From Bacteroidota bacterium (GTDB lineage: Bacteria; Bacteroidota; Bacteroidia; AKYH767-A; OLB10): a stretch of 64,000 bases of DNA. The DNA lies in NCBI GenBank assembly GCA_016713525.1, contig JADJOZ010000001.1, positions 124,001-188,000 on the forward strand, written 5' to 3'. The position numbers and the translations under genes were made by a program. The notes under the pieces were generated by a model that saw only the letters and a list, made by a program, of their open reading frames with translations, made no database searches and was not told the origin of the DNA. This document shows positions 18,524 through 28,561 of the stretch, one piece after another (within the stretch, counting starts at the first letter, position 1; each line of letters starts with the position of its first letter).

Positions 18524-19417
18524 TCAACTGAAATGTAATAATAATTTCCAGGCATCATCTATTTTTCCGGCTTGAATGAGCGCCTTCGCAGCCAAATGAA
18601 GTGCTTTGTTTTTTGATTCCGGATTCGCATTAATTACCGCCGATAAATTTCTTATTTCTTCCATATTGCCAAATTCGGAAATAGTCTGCTGATCAGGAAT
18701 TGATTCAACATTCCCAAGTTGCCCCAGATCATTTCCACTTAATACATCGCTGTTACGGATGTGCGCAGGTATCTGATCAATGCCAATGCCCATTTTTAAG
18801 TTTGGTTTAGTAACTTCAAAAAGTGCGTTGCCGGATGCACGGCAATAATAGTCCTGTCCGCACCTTCCAACCAGATCTATTTTATGAGGATCGATCCTTC
18901 CTTCCTTATCCATCACATCTTCACTGATATGCATGAGCAGAATTTCACAAATAATTAAATTGCCTGCTCCACCTTCTGTACCCGTTTCAATCACTTGCTT
19001 AACCTTGCACTCAAATTGTACGGGTGATTCTTTCACTCTGAATGGTTTTACAAGCTGCGATGGAATAGGTGTAAATCCTGCTTTTATAAATTCACTCACA
19101 CCTTTCGGATATTCACAACTCGACAAGGATGCCTGCTGAACCATATTATAACTTACTACGTTTATAACTACTTCCAAATTCTCATACACATTTTCAAGCG
19201 TATGCTTAATGGTGTTATCACGTACACGGCGCGCGGGACTGAAAATTAATGTTGGTGGTTTCGAACCAAACGCATTGAAAAAACTATACGGACTTAAATT
19301 CGGATTGCCCTCATTGTCGATTGTACTTGCAAAAGCAATAGGGCGGGGGGCAACTGCACTCAGCATGTGCGCATGAAATTGCCCTGTTTTAATTTCTTTG
19401 GGATCAATTGTAATCAT
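18524..19417 (-). CDS. Flavin reductase (DIM6/NTAB family) flavoprotein
   Basis: A 297-residue protein whose first about 200 residues match the FMN-binding split-barrel flavin reductases (AVAPRPIAFASTIDNEGNPNLSPYSFFNAFGSKPPTL is the core, with the FMN-contacting SPYSFF segment). Such enzymes reduce flavin with NAD(P)H or act as flavoprotein oxidoreductases; the substrate is unknown. A C-terminal helical extension of about 90 residues (GQLGNVESIPDQQ onward) goes beyond the minimal domain and resembles that seen in Bacteroidota homologues. The gene converges on the OppC gene with 10 bases between stops. The start ATG at 19417 is unambiguous, and its divergent promoter region is shared with tRNA-Leu. 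Confidence 0.88.
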   Translation of the reverse strand: MITIDPKEIKTGQFHAHMLSAVAPRPIAFASTIDNEGNPNLSPYSFFNAFGSKPPTLIFSPARRVRDNTIKHTLENVYENLEVVINVVSYNMVQQASLSSCEYPKGVSEFIKAGFTPIPSQLVKPFRVKESPVQFECKVKQVIETGTEGGAGNLIICEILLMHISEDVMDKEGRIDPHKIDLVGRCGQDYYCRASGNALFEVTKPNLKMGIGIDQIPAHIRNSDVLSGNDLGQLGNVESIPDQQTISEFGNMEEIRNLSAVINANPESKNKALHLAAKALIQAGKIDDAWKLLLHFS

Positions 19418-19487
19418 GCGCTAAAGGTACTGAATCATCAGTTTTGGTTTTTCCCATGGATACACTTTTCCAAAAAAAAACCAATAA

Positions 19488-19519
19488 TTGCCGGATTTAT
19501 GAATAATTTCCTACTTTTG
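19488..19519 (+). promoter_or_regulatory. Candidate promoter for tRNA-Leu
   Basis: TTG at 19488-19490 and a perfect TAnnTTTG box (TACTTTTG, 19512-19519) are separated by 21 bases, as in Bacteroidota sigma-ABfr promoters. The predicted transcription start would be about 35-40 bases before the mature tRNA 5' end at 19564. Confidence 0.55.
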
Positions 19520-19563
19520 CAGCCTCTGAGGTTTTTATCAACTTCCTTGATTGTTCTTTAAAT

Positions 19564-19645
19564 GCGCATGTGGCGTAATTGGTAGCCGCGCCAGACTTAG
19601 GATCTGGTGCTTCACGGCGTGGGGGTTCGAGTCCCTCCATGCGCA
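19564..19645 (+). tRNA. tRNA-Leu (anticodon UAG)
   Basis: A class II tRNA fold of 82 bases. The acceptor stem GCGCATG (19564-19570) pairs with CATGCGC (19638-19644) and is followed by discriminator A. The D arm contains AATTGGTA, the anticodon stem is CCAGA/TCTGG, and the loop CTTAGGA puts the anticodon TAG at 19598-19600. A long variable arm (GTGCTTCACGGCGTG region) precedes a TTCGAGT T-loop. The long variable arm fits leucine, and CCA is not encoded. It reads CUN codons, chiefly CUA. Confidence 0.95.
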
Positions 19646-19650
19646 CTATT

Positions 19651-19686
19651 AAAAGGCTGTTTCTGTTTGAAACAGCCTTTTTTAAT
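19651..19686 (+). terminator. Rho-independent terminator after tRNA-Leu
   Basis: A 13-bp stem (19651-19663 pairing with 19669-19681) around a short TGTTT loop ends in a T-run followed by AATTTT repeats. It starts 5 bases after the tRNA, giving a monocistronic tRNA unit. Confidence 0.85.
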
Positions 19687-19913
19687 TTTAATTTTAATTT
19701 TTATAGTAATTATATCATTGAATTACAGATATATACAATTGTCTTTGAGTTTTACGGGATTCTGCTTTCTACCATATTAATACCCCTCTTCAAATCGGAA
19801 ATCTGCTTAAAAATGCTTAATTTTGCACCGCCAAATTGAGATTTGCAGCTCACTTTTGCATCAATTCCCTATTATACCTTCGAAAAACTAAATAATTTAT
19901 AAGCATCGTTAAA

Positions 19914-21281
19914 ATGAACATTACCAGAGAAGAGATCGGTACACTGAATGAAATTTTAAAAATTAATCTGACTCCCGAAGATTATACCGAAAAAGTTGAA
20001 TCCGAATTAAAAAAGTATCAGAAATCAATGAATTTACCAGGATTTCGTCCCGGACATGTTCCGGTGGGTCTGGTAAAAAAGAGATATGGAAAGTCGATAC
20101 TGATCGATGAATTAAATAAAATTGTTTCTGGTTCTATTGAAAGTTTTATAACCGAGCAAAAACTTGACCTGCTTGGCAGTCCAATTCCTCAGCCTTCTAA
20201 CGATAGCATTAACAATTAGGACGCGCCGGGTAATTTTGAATTTATTTTTGAAATAGGATTGGCACCTCAATTCAGCTTAACATTGCCTCCTTCAAAGACA
20301 TTTACTTCCTATGAAATAATTGTTGACGAAGAAAAGATTACCCAGTATGTCGATGATATTCGTAGAAAGTATGGTAAGTTTTCCAATCCTGAATCTTCGA
20401 ATGAACTAACTATTTTCTATGGTGATTTTGCAGAACTTGATGCTTCCGGAGCAGTGAAAGAAGGCGGAATCATCAGCCGCTCTACTTTATCGGTGGAATC
20501 AGTTAAAGATGAAGCAGTGAAAAAATCCCTGATCGGACTGAAAAAAGGTGACACGGTTAAGGTGAATTTAGCTGTTGCTTTTAACAATGATGCTGATGAA
20601 ATTGCACATATGCTGAATCAGCCGGTTGATAAAGTGTCAGGAATCAATTCAGATTTTAATTACACCATCGATACTGTAAATCAGGTAGAGAAGGCTGAAA
20701 TGAATCAGGAGTTTTTTGATAAAATATATGGAGAAAATGTAGTTAACGACGAAGCCGGTTTCCGTGAAAAGGTAAGAGCAGAAATTGCCGGAATGTATGT
20801 TCAGGATACTGACATGAAACTCAAGCACGACATTGAAGATCACCTTTTGGAAGAACTAAGCCTTAAACTGCCGGATGCTTTCCTGCAGAAATGGTTACAG
20901 ACTGCCGTTGAAAAACCGCTGACTCCGGAACAAGTGGAAAAAGAATATGGGGGCTATTCCAGAGGTATGAAATTGCGCTTGATTGAAAATCGTGTTTTCC
21001 GCGATCAGAATATGAATATTTCACAAGATGAAATTCGTGAAATGGCAAAACAATATATCATGCACCAGTTTTCAGGATATTCAGCCGGTTTAACCGACGA
21101 AATCATGACCGGCCTGGTATCCCGATATCTTGAGAAAAGAGAGTCTGTGGAACGAATAATTGAAACCCTTTCCGACAGAAAAGTGTTTAATTACCTGAAA
21201 TCTGTTGTCAATACCAATGTTGTTAAGGTATCCTACGATGAATTCCTCAAAATTGTTAAAGAACATCAGCACGCACATTAA
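19914..21281 (+). CDS. tig: Trigger factor (interrupted by one in-frame TAG)
   Basis: The ribosome-bound chaperone and peptidyl-prolyl isomerase. The N-terminal ribosome-binding domain has the signature PGFRPGHVPVGLVKKRYG (residues about 43-60). The FKBP-like domain and the helical C-terminal arm follow in the same frame to 21281, about 455 residues in total. A TAG at 20217-20219 interrupts the reading; both sides are in one frame and continue smoothly (NDSINN-stop-DAPGNFEFIFEIGLAP). Homologues commonly have Trp near this position, so TGG to TAG is the simplest explanation. This is either a real nonsense mutation or a base-call error. Gene order tig-clpP-clpX is conserved across bacteria. Confidence 0.9.
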
Positions 21282-21336
21282 TTTCCCTTTTTCAAAAAAA
21301 ATACTCAATTTTACATTCTAACTTAAAAAAACAGTT

Positions 21337-22026
21337 ATGGACTACGGAAAAGAATTTGAAAAGTATGCAGTAAAGCACCGCGGGCTTAATAGTATGCACG
21401 TTGGTTCGTATATTAATTCTGTTTATGCCAATTATATTTCCCCTACAATCATTGAAGAACGCCAGCTGAATGTCGCTACCATGGACGTTTTTTCAAGATT
21501 AATGATGGACAGAATCATTTTCATGGGTGTTCCAATTAATGATTATGTAGCCAATATTATTCAGGCTCAATTGCTGTTTCTGGAATCTGCCGATGCAAAA
21601 AGAGATATTCAGATTTATGTAAATAGCCCCGGAGGCAGCGTTTATGCCGGTTTAGGGATCTATGATACAATGCAGTTTATTGGTCCCGATGTTTCTACCA
21701 TTTGTACCGGAATGGCTGCATCAATGGCTGCCGTACTTATGTGTGCCGGTACCAAAGGAAAACGTTCCGCTCTTAAGCATGCCCGTATTATGATTCATCA
21801 GCCAATGGGTGGTGCTGAAGGTCAGGCATCTGATATCGAAATTACTGCACGTGAAATTCAGAAACTGAAAAAAGAACTCTACGAAATTATTTCAGTTCAT
21901 TCCGGCAAACCCTATGATGATGTCTGGAAAGATTCTGACCGCGATTACTGGATGACAGCAGATGAATCTAAGGAATATGGAATGATTGATGAAGTACTTA
22001 CAAGAAATAAGAATACAACTAAATAA
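21337..22026 (+). CDS. clpP: ATP-dependent Clp protease proteolytic subunit
   Basis: A 229-residue serine protease subunit that forms a double heptamer and degrades proteins fed by ClpX. The catalytic Ser lies in GMAASMAAVL and the His in RIMIHQPMGG; the Asp is expected in the DSDRDYWMTADE region. The substrate-channel motif YVNSPGGSVYAGLGIYD is present. The first about 30 residues are an extended propeptide-like N-terminus (KEFEKYAVKHRGLNS), typical of Bacteroidota ClpP. It follows tig by 55 bases and precedes clpX by 11, so clpP and clpX are almost certainly cotranscribed. Confidence 0.97.
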   Translation: MDYGKEFEKYAVKHRGLNSMHVGSYINSVYANYISPTIIEERQLNVATMDVFSRLMMDRIIFMGVPINDYVANIIQAQLLFLESADAKRDIQIYVNSPGGSVYAGLGIYDTMQFIGPDVSTICTGMAASMAAVLMCAGTKGKRSALKHARIMIHQPMGGAEGQASDIEITAREIQKLKKELYEIISVHSGKPYDDVWKDSDRDYWMTADESKEYGMIDEVLTRNKNTTK

Positions 22027-22037
22027 TAGTTTAGCTT

Positions 22038-23276
22038 TTGAAAAATAATAAAGAAATAAAATGCTCCTTTTGTGGACGCGATAAAAGCGCCACTAATGTA
22101 CTGATCGCCGGTATGTCTGGACATATCTGTGATCAGTGCATTACTCAGGCTCAGCAAATTGTTAATGAAGAATCTGCTGAGAAACTGAAAAGCTCTATTT
22201 CCACCAGCCTTCAGTTGCTGAAGCCACTTGAAATTAAAGAATTTCTTGATCAGTATGTGATTGGACAGAATGAAGCCAAGAAGGTTATTTCTGTTGCTGT
22301 ATACAATCACTACAAACGACTTATTTATCGTGCCCGTCAGAAAGAAGATGTTGAAATTGATAAGTCCAATATTATTTTAGTAGGTGAAACCGGAACCGGT
22401 AAAACACTTCTCGCCCGTAGTATTGCCAGAATGCTGAAAGTTCCTTTCTGTATTGCCGATGCTACTGTTTTAACAGAAGCGGGTTATGTAGGTGAGGATG
22501 TTGAAAGCGTTTTAACTCGTTTACTCCAGGCAGCCGATTATGATGTTGCCGCTGCTGAAAGAGGAATTGTTTACATAGATGAAATCGACAAAATTGCCCG
22601 TAAGTCAGATAACCCTTCCATTACACGCGATGTTTCAGGTGAAGGTGTGCAGCAGGGTCTCCTGAAAATGCTGGAGAATACTGTTGTGAATGTGCCCCCT
22701 CAGGGTGGAAGGAAACATCCCGAGCAGAAAATGATTGCTGTGAATACACAAAACATTCTTTTCATTTGCGGGGGTGCTTTTGATGGTATCGATAAAATTA
22801 TTGCAAGAAGAATGCAAACTTCTGCAATTGGTTTTGGTACAGGTAAAGATCTTGGCGAAATTGATCGTGAAAATATGATGCAGTACATCTCACCTGTCGA
22901 TTTAAAAACATTTGGTCTTATTCCTGAATTAATAGGTCGTTTACCTGTTGTTACCCATCTGTTGCCACTCGACAAAGCAACACTGCGTTCCATTCTCACA
23001 GAACCTAAAAATGCACTCATGCGTCAGTATGAACGCCTTTTTGAAATGGAAAACATTAAATTAAAATTTGATGAGGATGTGCTCGATTTTATTGTCGATA
23101 AAGCCATGGAATTCAGATTAGGGGCACGTGGATTGCGCTCCATCTGCGAAGCAATTATGCTCGATCTGATGTTTGAAACTCCATCTTCCGGTAAAGAAGG
23201 TACTGTGAAGGTGACTTTGAAATATGCTGTCGAAAAGGTTAATAAATCCAATATCAGCAAACTTAAAGTTGCCTGA
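22038..23276 (+). CDS. clpX: ATP-dependent Clp protease ATP-binding subunit ClpX
   Basis: A 412-residue AAA+ unfoldase that delivers substrates to ClpP. The N-terminal zinc-binding domain shows CSFC and CDQC pairs (residues 9-12 and 32-35). The AAA+ core has Walker A GETGTGKTLLA, Walker B IVYIDEIDKIA, the GYVGED pore-1 loop and the sensor segment LIPELIGRLPVV. The start is TTG at 22038: an in-frame TAG lies at 22032-22034 just upstream, and the only nearby ATG (22061) is out of frame, so TTG is the required start unless a base is missing. The C-terminal sensor-2 region GARGLRSICE is normal. Confidence 0.97.
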   Translation: MKNNKEIKCSFCGRDKSATNVLIAGMSGHICDQCITQAQQIVNEESAEKLKSSISTSLQLLKPLEIKEFLDQYVIGQNEAKKVISVAVYNHYKRLIYRARQKEDVEIDKSNIILVGETGTGKTLLARSIARMLKVPFCIADATVLTEAGYVGEDVESVLTRLLQAADYDVAAAERGIVYIDEIDKIARKSDNPSITRDVSGEGVQQGLLKMLENTVVNVPPQGGRKHPEQKMIAVNTQNILFICGGAFDGIDKIIARRMQTSAIGFGTGKDLGEIDRENMMQYISPVDLKTFGLIPELIGRLPVVTHLLPLDKATLRSILTEPKNALMRQYERLFEMENIKLKFDEDVLDFIVDKAMEFRLGARGLRSICEAIMLDLMFETPSSGKEGTVKVTLKYAVEKVNKSNISKLKVA

Positions 23277-23332
23277 TATTTTAAATTCTTTTTGAATGGC
23301 GATGTGGCAAATCACACATCCAGACTAAAAAA

Positions 23333-23820
23333 TCATTTCTTCTTATAGGTGATGAACGAGTAAGCCCATTGGTTTTTTCTCATCACCTTCATGCCGTTCC
23401 TCGGCTGATTTCTTCCCACTCCGATGATTTGATTTCAGGGAAGAAAGTATCTCCTTCAAAAGCATGATGTATTTGTGTGATGTAAAGTGTGTCTGCCAAA
23501 GGTAATGTACACTCAAAAATTTGTGCCCCGCCAATAATGAAAATTTCATCTTGTCCCGAACATTGCATCATTGCCTCCGTGAAATTTTGAGTCACAATGC
23601 ATCCCTCTGCAAGGTAATCTGTTTGTCTCGTAACAATTACAGTTGTTCGTCCCGGTAACGGTTTTCCAATCGATTCAAAAGTTTTTCTTCCCATGATCAT
23701 ATGATGACCCATAGTAAGTGTTTTGAAGTGCTTCAAATCGGCAGGAAGATGCCAGGGTAATCCGTTATCGCGACCAATCAGCCGGTTCTCATCAAATGCA
23801 ACAATAAGTGAAATTTTCAT
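23333..23820 (-). CDS. folA: Dihydrofolate reductase (C-terminus frame-interrupted)
   Basis: Reduces dihydrofolate to tetrahydrofolate with NADPH. Key segments are MKISLIVAFDENRLIGRDNGLPW (Met20-loop region), LPADLKHFK with the catalytic acid, MGRKTFESIGKPLPGR and IIGGAQIF. The uncorrected frame ends at 23389, about 18 residues short. Removing one base from the CC at 23399-23400 and one from the T6 run at 23373-23378 restores ISRERHEGDEKNQWAYSFITYKKK and a TGA at 23333-23335, for a normal 161 residues. It starts 9 bases after the thyA stop on the same strand. The thyA-folA pair is a classic operon, with the enzyme re-reducing the dihydrofolate made by ThyA. Confidence 0.93.
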
Positions 23821-23829
23821 ATTCGAAAT

Positions 23830-24624
23830 TTACACAGCAACTGCTGCTTTTATGGCCGGATGAGGTTCATATCCCGAAAGGAAAAAATCGTTGAACTGAA
23901 ATTCGAAAATGTTTTTAATTAATGGATTGATTCGCATCAAAGGCAACTGTTTAGGATCACGACTCAATTGTAAATTAACCTGATCAAAGTGATTGTTGTA
24001 AATATGCACATCACCGAAAGTGTGTATGAATTCTCCTGGTTTAAGATTGCAAACCTGAGCAACCATCAACGTTAACAAGGAATAGGAAGCAATATTAAAT
24101 GGAACACCTAGGAATAAATCTGCACTGCGCTGATATAATTGACAGGATAATTTTCCATCAGCCACATAAAACTGAAAAAGGATATGGCAGGGTGGGAGTG
24201 CCATTTTCTCAATAAAACCAACATTCCAGGCATTTACTAATAGCCGGCGTGAATCCGGATTTTTCCTGATCTGATCAATAAGATTGGTGATCTGGTCAAC
24301 ATGTCCGCCTTCCGGTGTTGGCCACGAACGCCACTGGTAGCCATAAACCGGTCCCAGATTCCCATCGGCATCAGCCCATTCATTCCAGATACTGACCCCA
24401 TTCTCAGTCAGGTAACGAATATTGGTGTCACCTTTCAGAAACCAAAGTAATTCATGAATAATTGATTTCACATGCAATTTTTTGGTGGTAACCATCGGAA
24501 ATCCTTCTTCCAGATTAAATCGCATCTGATATCCAAAAACACTCCGTGTGCCGGTTCCGGTCCGGTCGCTTTTATCTGCACCATGGTTCATAACATGGCG
24601 AAGTAAATCGTGGTATTGTTTCAT
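23830..24624 (-). CDS. thyA: Thymidylate synthase
   Basis: A full-length 264-residue ThyA that methylates dUMP to dTMP using methylenetetrahydrofolate. The catalytic Cys sits in MALPPCHILFQFYV, the phosphate-binding Arg pair in PDSRRLLVNAWN, and the folate/dUMP residues in LPLMRINP and QLYQRSADLFLGVPFNIASY. The length and motifs are of the standard E. coli type, not ThyX. It is the first gene of the thyA-folA unit transcribed leftwards. Confidence 0.97.
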   Translation of the reverse strand: MKQYHDLLRHVMNHGADKSDRTGTGTRSVFGYQMRFNLEEGFPMVTTKKLHVKSIIHELLWFLKGDTNIRYLTENGVSIWNEWADADGNLGPVYGYQWRSWPTPEGGHVDQITNLIDQIRKNPDSRRLLVNAWNVGFIEKMALPPCHILFQFYVADGKLSCQLYQRSADLFLGVPFNIASYSLLTLMVAQVCNLKPGEFIHTFGDVHIYNNHFDQVNLQLSRDPKQLPLMRINPLIKNIFEFQFNDFFLSGYEPHPAIKAAVAV

Positions 24625-24733
24625 AGCTGAGGGGTTTTCAATGGCAAAGTTAGATAAAGATGCCTGTTTTTAGATTGTTTTTAACTAATTTGAATGGCAA
24701 TTAGTACCAATTACGCTGAATCAAAGGAGTTTA

Positions 24734-25423
24734 TTATTGTTTAACAGGTGTTTCGGCTTCAGAATTAATGCTTGCCAGATTTTTTTTCGCCAATGTAAAT
24801 TCCGGTGTATCTGTAATAGCTTTGATGAATGACTCTTTTGCAAGATCTTTTTTCCAAGTTCCAGATACAAAACTCCCATCAGATTCTCTGCCGCTGCATG
24901 ATAAGAAACATGCATATTTTCCCTTGTTCGGTACTGATTATCACTTTCTCTTTTTTGAGTCAGGATGAACCGATACCTTCGAAGCTGTTATTGCACACTC
25001 GCCTAATCGCTTTAAACTGTATTGTAGTGTTGCCAGCTGGTAACCATGTTCCGGTGAACCTGAAGCCGTAAACAACGACTCAAATAGTGGAAGCGCGGCC
25101 TTAACATCACCTAAGTTCCGGTAGGAATAAGCTTGTATTTCTTTCAGAACATCACGCTGAGGTGCTTTTTCTGCTGCTATAATAGCCTGCTGATAAGCAC
25201 CCATCCTGAAGTAAAGGTTAGCCAGGGAATCGTAATGCGTTGTTACCTGTGGCTGCATGGCTATAACTTCGAATAAGGCATTCTTTGCCACATCAAGATC
25301 ATTGAATAGCACTGCGTTACGGTACCTCGACCAAACCTGGGTGGTATCAGAAACTTTGTTTTTTGTGCCGATACTGTCGTTACAATGGTAAAAAACAGAA
25401 GGGTAAAGAAGATTTTTTTCATA
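24734..25423 (-). CDS. Secreted tetratricopeptide-repeat protein (four frame breaks)
   Basis: Starts at ATG 25423 with a signal peptide (MKKIFFTLLFFTIVTTVSAQ). TPR-like helix pairs follow (NDLDVAKNALFEVIAMQPQ, YDSLANLYFRMGAYQQAIIAAEKA, YSYRNLGDVKAALPLFESLF), then a last repeat ending KESFIKAITDTPEFTLAKKN and a tail that stops at 24734-24736. The reading is broken by four apparent one-base losses in homopolymers at 25359-25364, 24951-24956, 24917-24920 and 24848-24853. Adding one base at each gives a single protein of about 230 residues. This is the highest indel density in the window, so a true pseudogene is possible. The protein probably acts in the periplasm or envelope; its partners are unknown. 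Confidence 0.65.
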
Positions 25424-25516
25424 CTGGGTTGTTTATAAAAAAATGAAATGCAAATTTCCCAAAAAGCCTTAACTTTGACAAGTCCAGATGAAATAAGGAT
25501 TTCGGACGCTTTTTAA

Positions 25517-27858
25517 ATGGATAAATACCTAGCTCAGTTAAATGAATCGCAACGGGATGCCGTACTTTGTATGGATGGTCCTGTAATGATTATTGCCGGT
25601 GCCGGATCAGGAAAAACCAGGGTACTGGTTCACCGTATCGTTCACATGATGCAGCATGGAGCCGATCCGTTCAATATTCTGTCGCTGACTTTTACCAATA
25701 AGGCAGCCAGAGAAATGAAATCAAGAATTGCTCATGTTGCTGGTGATGAAGCACGCAATTTGTGGATGGGAACATTTCACTCCGTGTTTGCTAAACTGCT
25801 TCGCGTGGAAGCTCCCAAAATTGGTTATCCTTCATCGTTCACGATTTATGATACTGATGATGCCAAAAATCTGATTAAAGACATTGTCAAAGATCAGGGA
25901 CTCGACGAAAAAATTTATAAACCAGGGTTGGTTTACAATAGAATCTCATCGGCAAAAAATAATCTCTATTCCTGGAAAGATTATCAGGAAAACAGCGAAC
26001 TCACTACCGATGATAAACATGCAGGCAAACCCCACTTAGGTTTGTTATATGAAATTTATCAGAAGCGCCTCTTCAAATCCGGCGCAATGGATTTTGATGA
26101 TCTTCTCTTCAATACTTTTGTTCTGCTCAATAATTTTCCGGAATTGCTACATAAGTATCAGAATAAATTTAAATACATTCTGGTTGATGAGTTTCAGGAT
26201 ACCAACTATGCGCAATATGTTATTGTGCGCAAATTAGCTGCTCAACACGAGAATATTTGCGTTGTAGGTGATGATGCTCAAAGTATATATGCTTTCCGTG
26301 GTGCGAATATTCAGAATATTCTAAGCTTTGAATCCGATTATCCGGATTTGAAAACATTCAAGCTGGAACAAAATTATCGTTCCACTAAAATGATTGTGAA
26401 TGCTGCAAATAGCCTCATTGCGAATAACCGCTCGCAGTTGAAAAAGTCGGTATGGACCGATAATGCCGAAGGTGAATTAATTCGATTGATTAAAGGTCTC
26501 AGTGATAACGAAGAAGGTAATATGGTTGCCAATGCCATATTCTCTGATAATAATCAATATCAAATCCGCTATAAGGATATTGCTGTTTTATATCGTACAA
26601 ATGCGCAGTCCCGCTCAATGGAAGAAGCGCTTCGCAGAAAGGGAATTCCATATCGTATCTATGGCGGCATTTCATTCTATGCCAGAAAAGAAGTAAAAGA
26701 TCTGCTGGCATATTTTCGCCTGACGGTAAATCCGGCCGATGAAGAAGCTTTAAAACGGATAATTAATTATCCTAAAAGAGAAATCGGAAAAACTTCTGTC
26801 GATAAGATAATAGTTGCTGCCGATCGCGAAAATTGTAGTCTTTGGGAAGTACTGGAAAGAATAAACAGTATTGAAACCGGCCTCACTGCTGCAACACGTG
26901 GACGAATTGGCGATTTTGTGGCTATGCTAAAAAGTTTTTCGGTGATGCTGAAAACCAAATCAGCATTCGATCTTGCAAGTCATATTGCAATGTCAACCGG
27001 ACTACTCAAAGAATTATATGCTGATAAATCTCCCGAAGGTATAAGCCATTATGAAAATCTTCAGGAGTTATTGAACGGTATCAAAGAATTCACCGACAAA
27101 GGAACAACACCATTACCCGCTCCTTCCGGTGAACTGGAAGCCGATAATACACTTCGCACACTCGATGTTTTCCTGCAGGATATTGCTCTCATTACCGATA
27201 AGGAAAATGATGAAACCAATGATGAAAGCGTTTCTCTCATGACCATACACGCATCTAAAGGACTCGAATTTAAGAGCGTTTATGTTGTTGGTCTTGAAGA
27301 AAATTTATTTCCATCACAAATGGCATTGCAGTCACGTGCCGAACTCGAAGAAGAGCGACGGTTATTTTATGTGGCCATTACAAGAGCAGAAAATAAGTTA
27401 ACATTGTCATATGCAATCAGCCGGTATAAGTGGGGGAATCTGATAAGTTGTGAACCTAGCAGATTTATTGGTGAAATTAATCCCGATTTTATTGATGATC
27501 AAACTGCACTTGTTGTAAAAGGTGCCGATATAAATCGTCAGCGAAACTGGAGCAGCTTTGGCAATAGCAATCGCAATGGAAAGCCTGAAGTTGTTCCATC
27601 TTCTCCCGGTCCGGGATTCAAGAAGGTTACGCAACTCAAAAAAGCACCTGTTGCAGCCGTCGTCGGAGAACCTTTTGAAGCAGATGATCCTGCTTCGATA
27701 AATGTTGGAATGACTGTTGAACATCAGAAATTTGGTGAAGGAAGTGTTACCGCTATGGAAGGGGATTTTCCTGATCTGAAAGCAACAGTTCATTTCCCGG
27801 ACATGGTCACAAACAACTCTTGCTTAAATATGCAAAACTTAAAATTGTCAGAAACTAG
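25517..27858 (+). CDS. pcrA: UvrD/PcrA-type DNA helicase (C-terminus frame-interrupted)
   Basis: A superfamily 1A 3'-5' helicase of about 780 residues for repair and replication restart. Motif I is AGAGSGKTRVL (about residues 28-38), motif Ia LTFTNKAAREMKSRI, motif II ILVDEFQDTN, motif III VVGDDAQSIYAFRGA, motif IV LEQNYRS, motif V MTIHASKGLEFKSVYVVGLEE and motif VI EERRLFYVAITRA. The C-terminal PcrA-type Tudor-like tail begins at GMTVEHQKFGEGSVTAMEG. One G appears missing at 27799-27800. Restoring it changes the ending to HFPGHGHKQLLLKYAKLKIVRN and TAG 27856-27858; otherwise the frame runs on to 27880 with unrelated residues. A perfect -7 box TAACTTTG lies at 25470-25477. Confidence 0.94.
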
Positions 27859-27893
27859 ATTCTTGTTTAAATTAATATAAATACTTTTTTTTT

Positions 27894-28550
27894 ATGATCG
27901 AAATGGAATATAATTCCGGAAGAAACAAATTGATAATACCTGAATATGGCCGGAATATTCAGAAGCTGATCGAATATGCGGTGAGTCTTGAAGACCGCGA
28001 AGAACGAAATAAAATTGCAGTCGCAATCGTAAACGTTATGGGTCAGTTAAACCCACAATTGCGTGATATAACCGATTTTAAGCATAAGCTTTGGGATCAT
28101 CTTTTTATTATCTCCGATTTTAAACTTGATGTCGATTCTCCCTATGAAAAGCCAACTGCATTAACGTACAAGGTTAAGCCTCGTGGTATTGCATATCCCA
28201 CTTCCGATATTCGTTTCCGCCACTACGGCCGCATCATTGAACAAATGATTAAAGAGGTTATGGATCTGGAAGAAACACCGGAAAGAGAACAAATGACAGT
28301 GAACATCGCCAATTTTATGAAGATGCTTTATGTTACGTGGAATAAAGATTCTGTTGCTGATGAAGTGATTTTTGAACACCTTAGAATTTTATCAGGTGGT
28401 AAACTGAAGGTTAAAGAAGATGTGAAACTTCAGCAAGCTGTTGAACAACCGAATCGAATCCCGGTTAAGAAAGCTCCAATACGTCAGCAACAACGAACAA
28501 AAGCAAGAATGCCTAACGGAGGCAATGGAAAAAATTACAGAAAAGGTTGA
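27894..28550 (+). CDS. DUF4290 domain protein
   Basis: A 218-residue cytoplasmic protein of the Bacteroidota-specific DUF4290 family. The family signature is clear: MEYNSGRNKLIIPEYGRNIQ, the SLEDREERN and LRDITDFKHKLWDHLFIISDFKLD blocks, and a second half repeating the pattern (RHYGRIIEQMIKEV, LEETPEREQM). The C-terminal 45 residues are basic and Pro/Gln/Arg-rich, probably disordered and perhaps nucleic-acid binding. It lies 11 bases upstream of murA. That DUF4290-murA pairing is conserved in the phylum from memory and hints at a cell-envelope role, but the function is unknown. The start may be ATG 27894 or 27903. Confidence 0.88.
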   Translation: MIEMEYNSGRNKLIIPEYGRNIQKLIEYAVSLEDREERNKIAVAIVNVMGQLNPQLRDITDFKHKLWDHLFIISDFKLDVDSPYEKPTALTYKVKPRGIAYPTSDIRFRHYGRIIEQMIKEVMDLEETPEREQMTVNIANFMKMLYVTWNKDSVADEVIFEHLRILSGGKLKVKEDVKLQQAVEQPNRIPVKKAPIRQQQRTKARMPNGGNGKNYRKG

Positions 28551-28561
28551 TATAAATATTT

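Noticed and set aside
20217..20219. Stop-codon reassignment (TAG as sense)
   Set aside because: TAG ends ruvC (14548-14550) and the repaired pcrA (27856-27858) at the expected protein ends, and no other gene has in-frame TAG.
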